Shown here: positions 1 to 6,339 of the stretch, in pieces
Layout of the letters: every line of letters starts with the position of its first letter
Numbering within the stretch: the first letter of the stretch is position 1
Assembly (NCBI GenBank): GCA_002451015.1
Contig: DKBB01000386.1
Span: 3,573-10,135, forward strand
Source of the DNA: Acidobacteria bacterium UBA6911
GTDB taxonomy: Bacteria > Acidobacteriota > UBA6911
DNA: 6,563 bases
Reading direction: 5' to 3'
The notes under the pieces: generated by a model
Seen by the model: only the letters and a program-made list of their open reading frames with translations
Database searches by the model: none
Told to the model about the DNA's origin: nothing
Made by a program: the position numbers and the translations under genes

Positions 1-900
1 CTGGATCTCCGCTCCCAGGTAGTCGATGTCGGCAGGTTCGGTGCCGGCGAAAACCAGGACTTCATCGTGGGGGTGTACATGGGCGCCGCGCCCCGGGCCG
101 CGCATCCATAGACCGGTGTGTTTGTGGATGGCCCAACAGAAATTCAGATCCATGCCTTCCAGATCACGACCGAACATCCAGACGGCGTTTTCCGACAATC
201 CCGGTCCGGGCTTCCAACCATCTCCGGCCATCTCTCCATACAGGGCTTTTTCTTCTTCTCTCAGGGGCCGTGCGGTCATCGTATTGGGTATAAGAGTTTT
301 GATGTAGTGCGCGTTGACGTTGCCGTGGGTCACCGTGTCCTCCGCAACGCGGATCCTTTTCTTGCCGAAAGAGGAGTTCATGGGAGACCTGATTTCGCTG
401 TCGGGGTCGGGCCGCATGCGGGCCATCTGTTCTTCGGATATTCCATCCCCCATCCACCGGGTTGTCGGGTTCGCCCCAAGGGATATGATAAAGAAGCTGT
501 AGCCGATCGGGCTGGTCACATCCAGTGTGACCGAGGGGCAGTGCAGGAAGCCGCCGGGAGCTACGACACATGTGGGTTTGTCGAAGTGATGGATTTCCAG
601 TTCCTTTCCCAGGCAGTATTGAAGTTTGGCTCCCAGATAATCAGGCCTGTCCGGATCAAGCCCTACAAATACCAGGCATTCGGGGTAGGGATGCGCGTGT
701 GGGTCCATGCCGGGGTGCCAGTCGCCCAGCCCGGTGTAGAATCCCCAGGAAAAATTGAGTTCCACTCCTTCCAGGTGTTCCCGTCCGTTGAGCCAGCGAT
801 TGACGTCCGCATTGCCCGTATTTTTAAAGAACTGTTCCTGTCCGGGTATTTCAGCCATTTTTAGAGGTTTGAACAGATGCTGATATTTTCCGGTCGCCAT
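1..900 (-). CDS. Bicupin protein A, partial (C-terminus beyond the left edge)
   Basis: This frame is open for exactly 300 codons from an ATG at 900-898 to the window edge, with no stop, so it is a partial gene. A GAGGG Shine-Dalgarno (910-914) lies 9 bases before the ATG. The protein has two cupin domains. The N-terminal one shows motif 1 with H68, H70 and E74 (in DPHAHPYPECLVFVG) and motif 2 PGGFLH with H120. The C-terminal one shows H274, H276 and E280 (GAHVHPHDEVLVFAG) and is cut before its second motif. No signal peptide or membrane segment is seen, so it is probably cytoplasmic. It is paralogous to the cupin gene just upstream (1050-2135): over residues 37-82, 36 of 46 positions match. 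Cupins with this ligand set bind a divalent metal and act as dioxygenases, decarboxylases, isomerases or lyases; which applies here is unknown. It is probably the last visible gene of a permease-cupin-cupin operon. Bicupin assignment is firm; the reaction is not. Confidence 0.9.
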   Translation of the reverse strand, partial: MATGKYQHLFKPLKMAEIPGQEQFFKNTGNADVNRWLNGREHLEGVELNFSWGFYTGLGDWHPGMDPHAHPYPECLVFVGLDPDRPDYLGAKLQYCLGKELEIHHFDKPTCVVAPGGFLHCPSVTLDVTSPIGYSFFIISLGANPTTRWMGDGISEEQMARMRPDPDSEIRSPMNSSFGKKRIRVAEDTVTHGNVNAHYIKTLIPNTMTARPLREEEKALYGEMAGDGWKPGPGLSENAVWMFGRDLEGMDLNFCWAIHKHTGLWMRGPGRGAHVHPHDEVLVFAGTEPADIDYLGAEIQ

Positions 901-1049
901 TTCAAATATCCCTCAAAAAAATTACAGATTACGGATTGAAGAATGAAAATTAAAAACACAACGCCGCTTCTGACTTCTGACTTCTTGTTCCGAGCTTGAA
1001 AGGCTGTTTCAAGAATAATCAATTTACCTGACATTGGAAGCTTTCCGGA
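901..1049. repeat. Intergenic spacer with degenerate 7-bp tandem tracts and a hairpin
   Basis: The 149-base gap between the two bicupin genes is built largely of short-period repeats. On the plus strand 967-987 reads CTTCTGA, CTTCTGA, CTTCTTG, three near-identical heptamers. Positions 921-941 read ATTACAG, ATTACGG, ATTGAAG, a second degenerate heptamer series that fades into A-rich sequence by about 955. A 7-bp inverted repeat, CTTGAAA / TTTCAAG with a 5-base loop, sits at 995-1013. No T tract follows the hairpin in the direction of transcription (minus), so it is not a classical intrinsic terminator; it could be an mRNA-processing or attenuation element, or nothing. No reading frame here has a credible start and ribosome binding site. 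Confidence 0.6.
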
Positions 1050-2135
1050 TTAATCGATAACTTCCGTTTCATGTACGCCTGACAGGGTGACCGCGAAAAA
1101 CGCAAAGGGTTTATCGATCCACCGGGTTACCAGCGGGGTGTGGGGCACTCCTGCGGGGCAGACGATGGCGGTCGGCTTGTCAATCAAATGCCGTTCATGT
1201 TCCGAGCCCAGATCCACTTCGATTTCCGCGCCAAGATTGTCGGGGTTCTCCGGATCCATGCCCAGGTAGACCAGGACTTCCTCAGTCGGATGCACGTGTG
1301 CTCCGGCGCCCCTGCGTGCGATGCCGGGCTGGCTGCAGTATCCCCAGAGGATATTGGCCTCCATATCTTCGAGGTCGGAACCGCACATCCAGGCCAGGTG
1401 ATCGGGACTGCCGGGCCCCGGTTTTTCACCAGGCCGGCTTTTCTCTTCAGGCCTTCCCGACTGAATCTGCATGAGCCTTTTCGGATTGATTTGCTTGCGC
1501 TCCACCAGGACAAATGATTTCAGCGGTTTCACCAGGTGGGCGTATTTTCCGGTCGCTTCAATGGGTTTGTTGTGCAGGATTTTCTCTGCCGGGGCGAACT
1601 GCATACCCTCCGGAACATCTTTCCTCTGATCGGGGGACAGGTTCGCGATCCCTTCTCCCATCCATGTCATTTCGGTGACGGCATTCAGCTCGACTGCCCA
1701 GAAACCGAAGCCCCTGGGGCTGTACATTCGTTGGGTTGTGATCGGTCCGTGCGGCAGACCGGCCGGGATGACGACTACAGTGGGTTCGTTGAAAGTGTAG
1801 GTTTCCAGTTCCGGACCCAGGCAGCAGCTGATTTCCGCACCCAGGTATTTGACGTTGGCCGTATCCAGACCTACGAAAAGGAGACACTCCGGATAGGGAT
1901 GGACGTGCGGGTCCAGACCGGCGTGCCAGTCTCCGAGCCCGGTATGCACGCCCCATGAAAAATTTAGATTCAGCCCTTCCAGATGATCCCGCCCGTTGAA
2001 CCGAATCTCCCGTTTCGCATTTCCCGGGCCGATCATCGGCGCCTCCGTTTGCCCCGCCGTTTTTCCCCCCTCCTCCCAGCCCATCGCGCCGATGCTCAGA
2101 GGTTTGAGGAGATGTCCGTATTTGCTGCTTTCCAT
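1050..2135 (-). CDS. Bicupin protein B, complete tandem-cupin metal protein
   Basis: A 361-residue protein. An in-frame GTG twelve codons earlier (2171) is possible, but the ATG at 2135-2133 is preferred. It has a strong GGGAGGG ribosome binding site 8 bases upstream, and MESSKYGHLLKPL then aligns with MATGKYQHLFKPL of bicupin A. There are two full cupin domains: H77, H79, E83 and H129 (motif 2 PAGLPH), then H280, H282, E286 and H332 (PAGVPH). Each half opens with a KYxHLxKPL segment (residues 5-13 and 197-205), so the gene arose by internal duplication of a unit of about 190 residues. A charged, Pro/Gly-rich stretch (about 222-243) lies between the opener and the second barrel. No export signal is seen. 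Two intact metal sites suggest both barrels are functional, unlike bicupins in which one site has decayed. It lies 101 bases after the MFS gene and 149 before its paralogue, same strand, likely co-transcribed. Substrate and reaction are not recognisable; oxygenase, decarboxylase, isomerase and lyase roles all remain open. Confidence 0.92.
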   Translation of the reverse strand: MESSKYGHLLKPLSIGAMGWEEGGKTAGQTEAPMIGPGNAKREIRFNGRDHLEGLNLNFSWGVHTGLGDWHAGLDPHVHPYPECLLFVGLDTANVKYLGAEISCCLGPELETYTFNEPTVVVIPAGLPHGPITTQRMYSPRGFGFWAVELNAVTEMTWMGEGIANLSPDQRKDVPEGMQFAPAEKILHNKPIEATGKYAHLVKPLKSFVLVERKQINPKRLMQIQSGRPEEKSRPGEKPGPGSPDHLAWMCGSDLEDMEANILWGYCSQPGIARRGAGAHVHPTEEVLVYLGMDPENPDNLGAEIEVDLGSEHERHLIDKPTAIVCPAGVPHTPLVTRWIDKPFAFFAVTLSGVHETEVID

Positions 2136-2143
2136 AGCGCGTG

Positions 2144-2151
2144 CCCTCCCT
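2144..2151 (-). promoter_or_regulatory. Ribosome binding site of bicupin B (decides the start)
   Basis: On the minus strand AGGGAGGG is followed by 8 bases and then the ATG at 2135. This near-ideal Shine-Dalgarno lies inside the 5' extension that a GTG start at 2171 would create. It therefore argues for the shorter 361-residue product. Confidence 0.8.
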
Positions 2152-2236
2152 TTAACTGCCTCTGATATCACAAGTCATGAATATCAATCAACAGACATGA
2201 TCGCTGATATGAAAGGTATATCGAATCGGCGTCCAT

Positions 2237-3568
2237 TTACCGGTCGGGAGGACCGGATTCGATGGCATTGCCGCCGGATGCGAATAGGTCTTTAAGCCTG
2301 GCTTTATGCTTGTCCAGGTTGAAGAATAAGAGGCATCCCATCATGGCAAGATTGATTCCGGCAACTGTGAAGAAGATCTGATGGAATTCCAGCAGCCTGT
2401 CCAATGGACCGAGAAGCCCTGAACCTGCGGAAAGGGCAAGGTTGGACAGGGCCATATAAATGGCAAATTGCGATGCCGCTACTTTCGATGCGCACAGGTT
2501 CATAAACAGGGACACCGTGGCGATAGTCAGCCACAGTGTATATAACTCAAAGGTGAAAATGATCGCAATCATGACGGATGGCATAGCCCAGTAGGCCGCC
2601 AGCAATCCTGCCAGACAGACGGTAAGAACTTTGAAAATAAATCCCCCGTAGATCGCGCGCAAAGCTGTGAAGCGGTCGATAACAGAAGAGGTTAGGACAC
2701 AGAATACGGCCGCAATGATGCCGGCGATCGCGGTCCATTCCGGGTAAAAGGTGTCCGGGAATCCCAGTTCCTGAGTCGTCAGTATCGGAAAAACAGCCTG
2801 CAGGATGCCCGAGGACATCCGGTCCCCGAAATCGACCATAACAAGCAGGACGCTCATAGGCAGGAACAGCGTTCGGAAAAGGTCTCCGAATATCCTTTTC
2901 CACTTGGTTTCCCGCAGTTGGAGCGATCGCGGCAACGCCTCGCCTTCGGTCCAAGGCAGCAGCTTTTCACCCTGGCGTTCACGAATCAGCACGGGAATCA
3001 GCATGATTCCTACGATGCAGAGGGACATCACAAAAAAAGCGCTGCCAAGACCGTATCTGGAAAGCAACCAGGCCCCTGCAGCGCTGGAGCCGGAAATGCC
3101 CGCCATCTGGCCGCCGAACATAAAAGAGTTTGCGCGGGCACGCTCATTTTCAGGCAGGATATCGATGGCCATGCCGTCGACCGCCACGTCCTGCCAGGCG
3201 GCACAAAAGTTGACGAAAAATCCGAATCCCAGAAGCCAGTAAAAATCGGTTATGCCGATCGACAGCATGAGGCATCCGAATAAAATTCCGGCCTGGGCTA
3301 TCAGCACCCAGGGACGCCGGCGTCCCATGCTCAGGAAGGAAAACCGGTCCATAATCGGGCCGGCCAGGAGCTTCAGGGTCCAGGGAAGACTCACGACCGC
3401 AATGAACAGACCCACTTCGGTGCTGGAATAACCCCTGGCTGCAAACCAGGTGGGCAACGCGACAATGAATATTCCGTACGGCAGCCCCTGGGCGACATAG
3501 AGACCTGCAAATACCAGGAGTCTCAGCATACGACTGTCGACAAGAGCGGGAAGATTGCGGGTATTCAT
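2237..3568 (-). CDS. MFS permease, AmpG / acetyl-CoA transporter-like (PAT) group
   Basis: A 443-residue inner-membrane protein with about 12 hydrophobic helices (roughly 15-38, 50-70, 86-105, 108-128, 150-170, 174-194, 236-260, 276-296, 302-325, 330-352, 366-388, 396-416). A longer polar loop (about 195-232) lies between the two six-helix bundles, the normal MFS layout and length. The loop 2-3 motif GPIMDRF (70-76) with GRRRPW (82-87), the VAQGLPYG segment (25-32), QDVAVDGMAIDIL (126-138) and ASQFAIYMALSN (365-376) resemble the group containing AmpG muropeptide permeases and eukaryotic acetyl-CoA transporters. The start has GGGAGGT (3577-3583) 8 bases upstream. It is the first gene of the leftward unit, so it probably imports or exports the compound handled by the bicupins or by the divergent molybdoenzyme. 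No peptidoglycan-recycling gene (amidase, NagZ, AmpD) is nearby, so a muropeptide substrate is not supported. Family assignment is good; substrate is unknown. Confidence 0.9.
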   Translation of the reverse strand: MNTRNLPALVDSRMLRLLVFAGLYVAQGLPYGIFIVALPTWFAARGYSSTEVGLFIAVVSLPWTLKLLAGPIMDRFSFLSMGRRRPWVLIAQAGILFGCLMLSIGITDFYWLLGFGFFVNFCAAWQDVAVDGMAIDILPENERARANSFMFGGQMAGISGSSAAGAWLLSRYGLGSAFFVMSLCIVGIMLIPVLIRERQGEKLLPWTEGEALPRSLQLRETKWKRIFGDLFRTLFLPMSVLLVMVDFGDRMSSGILQAVFPILTTQELGFPDTFYPEWTAIAGIIAAVFCVLTSSVIDRFTALRAIYGGFIFKVLTVCLAGLLAAYWAMPSVMIAIIFTFELYTLWLTIATVSLFMNLCASKVAASQFAIYMALSNLALSAGSGLLGPLDRLLEFHQIFFTVAGINLAMMGCLLFFNLDKHKARLKDLFASGGNAIESGPPDR

Positions 3569-3651
3569 GGGACACGACCTCCCGTATCTTTGTTCACTCG
3601 TTCATTCCGGATTCATGCCACAGTTTCGCACACCATGTCCTTTTTAGAAAT

Positions 3652-3667
3652 TGGTAAATAAATACCA
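3652..3667. promoter_or_regulatory. Operator-like inverted repeat TGGTA-N6-TACCA
   Basis: Two perfect 5-base arms are separated by AATAAA in the divergent promoter region, about 85 bases upstream of the permease start. The size (16 bases, one helical turn plus) fits a dimeric repressor or activator site, and the position could serve the leftward promoter. The short arms and AT-rich setting mean it could be chance. Confidence 0.3.
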
Positions 3668-3753
3668 TGTGTGATTTTTCCATAAGGGGTAATTTTTAGT
3701 TTGTCTGCCGGCCGGGAATCAGTGTTAGACTTACCTCTCAGTAATGTAAAGAA

Positions 3754-3782
3754 TTGACTGAATTTTCATGCCGGAGTATCCC
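3754..3782 (+). promoter_or_regulatory. Candidate sigma70-like promoter P1 for the molybdoenzyme gene
   Basis: TTGACT (3754-3759) is a 5 of 6 match to the -35 consensus and lies 17 bases before TATCCC (3777-3782), a poor -10 element. If used, it would give a leader of about 85-90 bases. Confidence 0.25.
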
Positions 3783-3792
3783 CCAGCCGTAT

Positions 3793-3820
3793 TTGACGGA
3801 CATTTGGTCGGTAATACTCT
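3793..3820 (+). promoter_or_regulatory. Candidate sigma70-like promoter P2 for the molybdoenzyme gene
   Basis: TTGACG (3793-3798) is spaced 16 bases from TACTCT (3815-3820), which keeps the most conserved first, second and last -10 bases. Transcription would begin near 3827, giving a leader of about 50 bases. Slightly preferred over P1 for its -10 element, but untested. Confidence 0.3.
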
Positions 3821-3835
3821 AAGGTTTCGTTATAT

Positions 3836-3856
3836 TTGCAAAGGCCCGTTGCAACG
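3836..3856. repeat. Paired TTGCAA sites, second within CGTTGCAACG palindrome
   Basis: TTGCAA occurs at 3836-3841 and again at 3849-3854. Each is its own reverse complement, and the second is embedded in the perfect 10-base palindrome CGTTGCAACG (3847-3856). The start-to-start spacing is 13 bases. The pair lies just downstream of candidate promoter P2 and 20 bases before the start codon, where a bound repressor or an RNA fold could control expression. Function is inferred from position only. Confidence 0.35.
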
Positions 3857-3876
3857 CTCGGGGTTGGAGGATCGAG

Positions 3877-6339
3877 ATGGAGGAAGAATTTAAACCCTGG
3901 ACATGGAAAGCGCCCGAGGGAGTGACCCCTGTGGACAACAGGTTGTCAAGGCAGGATGCCCACGACAAACTTTCGGGACAGGCGGTTTTTACGCGGGATG
4001 TGGAGCTTCCCGGAATGCTGTATGCGAAAATTCTTACCTCGCCCTATGCGCATGCCAGGATAGTACGCATGGACACAAGCAAAGCGGAAGCCCTGACCGG
4101 GGTTCGCGATATCCTGAAGTTTGACGATCCCGATATCGAGTTCGAAAATTCCACGGGTGGATATTGCGCCGCCGCATACAATATCCTTGCTCTTCCCCGC
4201 ACAAGCGATCACTACCAGCACCCGATGGGCGTAGCCGTTGTCGCCGACAGCGAAGAAATCTGCGACCGCGCGCTGAGGCTGATCGAAATAGAGTGGGAAG
4301 ATATTCCGTTCATCCTGGACATGGAAGAATCCCTGAAGCCGGACGCGCCCAGAATCATGCCGGAAGTCTGGCGTTTGAATCAGAAAGCCAAAGAACCGAA
4401 TACACTTACGACAAGCACGACCGAGTTTGGAGACGTCGAGAAGGGCTTTGCCGAGGCGGACAAGATTGTAGAATATACAATCACGAGAGCCCCGAATACT
4501 ACCGCGGGTGTTGAAGCGATGGCCTGTGTGGTTCAGTGGAGAGGTGACTTTCTGGATATATGGCCCCACCATACGGCCCACATGCAACCGGTGCTGAGCA
4601 GCCCGAGTACTCTGAGAGGTGGTTTGTCATGGATCTCGTTGCTTTCGCAACCGATACCGAAGGTCGATCCCGACTCTAAAGAGACGGGAAGGAATAAGGC
4701 GCTCGCTCCGATCTGCGAACACAATAAAATTACCGTGACAGTTCCCTTTCAGGGAGCCTGGTACGGCGGTCTCGCATGGCTTGGATATTCCACGGCGTTT
4801 ATAAGAATGGCTGCGATCCTGGCCAGAAGAGCCAAAAACCGGCCGGTGAAAATGCTTTATGATGAAAGCAATTTCTATTTAATCGGCGATGACGCCGGCA
4901 CGTATCGATGCAAGGTAGGCGCCAGGAAAGACGGCACCATTACCGCGTGCGACTGGCATGTCACGGGATCCTTCGGGGAATTGCATATCGACAAAACCCA
5001 TGAATCCACCTGCATACCGAATCTGCGCAACACTCAGGAATGGGCCCTGATCAACCAGGGGCATCACATCTGCTTCCGGCATGGCGCGCACTGCTGCGTC
5101 CCGCACAACGTCATGTTCGATATGGTGGCGGCCGAATTCGGCCTGGATCCGACGGAAGTGGCGCTCAGGAATGACGGTTGCAAGGGGCACGATTGGGCCT
5201 GGATCACAAAATATCAGAAGGAGAACGGATTCCCCCAACGGCAGAGCCTCAGGGAGTGTATAGAACAGGGAAAAAAGGCCATTGACTGGGACGGGAAATG
5301 GCACACCCCTGGCATGGTGAAACTCTCCAATGGAAGAATGCACGGGCTCGGGTTTGTTTCCATCAACGAGTGGAGCTGGATTTCGGGAAGGCAATTCGCC
5401 TGCCTGATACTGCGTGAGGGAAAAGTCACAATCCAGGGCCTTCGGGCGGATTTCGGCATGGATACCGAATCGGCCATCCGGCATTGCGTGGCGACGGAAG
5501 CCGGAATGCCCTACGAGGACATCGTCATACAGCAGCAGCGTTCCGACGCCAACACTTTCCATTTCTGGGTGCCGGGCGGTTCCATGGGAATCAGCCAGAA
5601 TACGCCCCAGCTGATAACTGCCGCCAGGATGTTGAAACGGAAGATTCTCGATTATGCCGTACGTCCGGGTGCGGGCATGATGGGGCCGGGGCCGGCACCG
5701 TTCCCGGGGAAAAAGCCGGATGACCTGGATGTCAAGGACGGCTTCGTTTTCGAAAAGGCGAATCCTGCCAACAGAAAATCCGTTGGAGACGTGGCGACCC
5801 CTTTCTGGGGCGACGATCCGGCTATTATTCATCCTACGGTTCCGAATGTTTCCGGATTGACGCTTGACGGCAAGCCGCACCGCGATATGTACATCATGAG
5901 CCGGCAGGCGCATTTCATGGAAGTCGAAGTGGATGACGAAACCGGCGAGGTCCTGGTCACAAATCTCGTGTGCGTGAACGATGTCGGGCATCTTTTCAAT
6001 CGCCGCGGAGCGGAAGCCCAGCAGTACGGCGGAGCCGTCATGGGTCTGGGACGAAGCGCAACGGAAGAGAAGATCTACTGCCCCAGCACGGGGGTGGGAT
6101 TGAATTTCGACAACATCGGCTACCACATCGGCACGATGAACGATTACCCGCCGGTCGAGTGCATCATCAACGAAAGCCACCTCGGCTATTCGTCCTACGG
6201 CGCCTGCGGCGTCGGCGAGGACAGCGGCGCGTCCATGTCGGGAATCACAGCCGGGGCGATTTTCAACGCCACCGGCAAATGGGCCCTGGACTATCCGTTA
6301 ACGCCGGCTAAAGTCCTCAAAGCCCTCGGGAAGATTTAA
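3877..6339 (+). CDS. Atypical xanthine dehydrogenase-family molybdopterin-binding large subunit
   Basis: An 820-residue protein, slightly longer than the usual 750-790 of stand-alone large subunits. GGAGG (3866-3870) lies 6 bases before the ATG. Domain order follows the family. An N-terminal hammerhead-like domain spans about 30-145 (KLSGQAVFTRDVELPGMLYA, then SPYAHARI). Molybdopterin domain 1 spans about 180-430 and domain 2 about 480-815. Recognisable landmarks are IPN-R (380-384), FR (400-401), FGLDPTEVALRN (421-432), VEVDDETGEV (683-692), AQQYGGAVMGLG (714-725) and GVGE with catalytic E781. These enzymes hydroxylate, or in some cases reduce, aromatic and heterocyclic carbons or aldehydes. 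The cofactor loop is divergent: GAWYGGL (293-299) replaces GGGFGGK, and GMD (527-529) stands where GQG is usual. The Glu and Arg that bind xanthine in bovine enzyme have no evident counterpart, so purine oxidation is unlikely. No signal peptide is present. FAD and iron-sulfur partners are not adjacent within the window. Family is certain; substrate is unknown. Confidence 0.93.
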   Translation: MEEEFKPWTWKAPEGVTPVDNRLSRQDAHDKLSGQAVFTRDVELPGMLYAKILTSPYAHARIVRMDTSKAEALTGVRDILKFDDPDIEFENSTGGYCAAAYNILALPRTSDHYQHPMGVAVVADSEEICDRALRLIEIEWEDIPFILDMEESLKPDAPRIMPEVWRLNQKAKEPNTLTTSTTEFGDVEKGFAEADKIVEYTITRAPNTTAGVEAMACVVQWRGDFLDIWPHHTAHMQPVLSSPSTLRGGLSWISLLSQPIPKVDPDSKETGRNKALAPICEHNKITVTVPFQGAWYGGLAWLGYSTAFIRMAAILARRAKNRPVKMLYDESNFYLIGDDAGTYRCKVGARKDGTITACDWHVTGSFGELHIDKTHESTCIPNLRNTQEWALINQGHHICFRHGAHCCVPHNVMFDMVAAEFGLDPTEVALRNDGCKGHDWAWITKYQKENGFPQRQSLRECIEQGKKAIDWDGKWHTPGMVKLSNGRMHGLGFVSINEWSWISGRQFACLILREGKVTIQGLRADFGMDTESAIRHCVATEAGMPYEDIVIQQQRSDANTFHFWVPGGSMGISQNTPQLITAARMLKRKILDYAVRPGAGMMGPGPAPFPGKKPDDLDVKDGFVFEKANPANRKSVGDVATPFWGDDPAIIHPTVPNVSGLTLDGKPHRDMYIMSRQAHFMEVEVDDETGEVLVTNLVCVNDVGHLFNRRGAEAQQYGGAVMGLGRSATEEKIYCPSTGVGLNFDNIGYHIGTMNDYPPVECIINESHLGYSSYGACGVGEDSGASMSGITAGAIFNATGKWALDYPLTPAKVLKALGKI

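Larger units (their letters stand above)
3569..3876. promoter_or_regulatory. Divergent intergenic control region (308 bases)
   Basis: This AT-richer stretch separates the permease-bicupin unit (left) from the molybdoenzyme gene (right) and must carry both promoters. It contains no credible gene. Visible elements are an imperfect operator-like inverted repeat TGGTA-N6-TACCA (3652-3667), two sigma70-like promoter candidates reading right (listed separately), and a CGTTGCAACG palindrome (3847-3856) in the probable leader. For the leftward promoter I see only weak matches around 3655-3685 on the minus strand. No convincing sigma54 (GG-N10-GC) or FNR box was found by eye. Confidence 0.6.

Noticed and set aside
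118..864. 248-codon open frame on the plus strand, antisense to bicupin A
   Set aside because: It lies opposite a frame with clear cupin motifs and its translation has no recognisable domain; it is a shadow of the minus-strand gene.
995..1013. Hairpin CTTGAAA / TTTCAAG as an intrinsic terminator
   Set aside because: The stem is AT-rich and no T run follows on the minus strand, so it was kept only as an inverted repeat within the spacer.
2136..2171. Twelve-codon N-terminal extension of bicupin B from a GTG start
   Set aside because: The strong AGGGAGGG ribosome site lies inside the extension, and the paralogue begins at the position equivalent to the internal ATG.
3666..3684. CRP-like half site TGTGA near 3671
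   Set aside because: The second half (TCACA) is missing at the required spacing.
4879..6180. 433-codon open frame on the minus strand, antisense to the molybdoenzyme
   Set aside because: Long, but opposite a strongly conserved family protein. Its composition (many His and Arg) is typical of antisense shadows in moderately GC-rich coding DNA.
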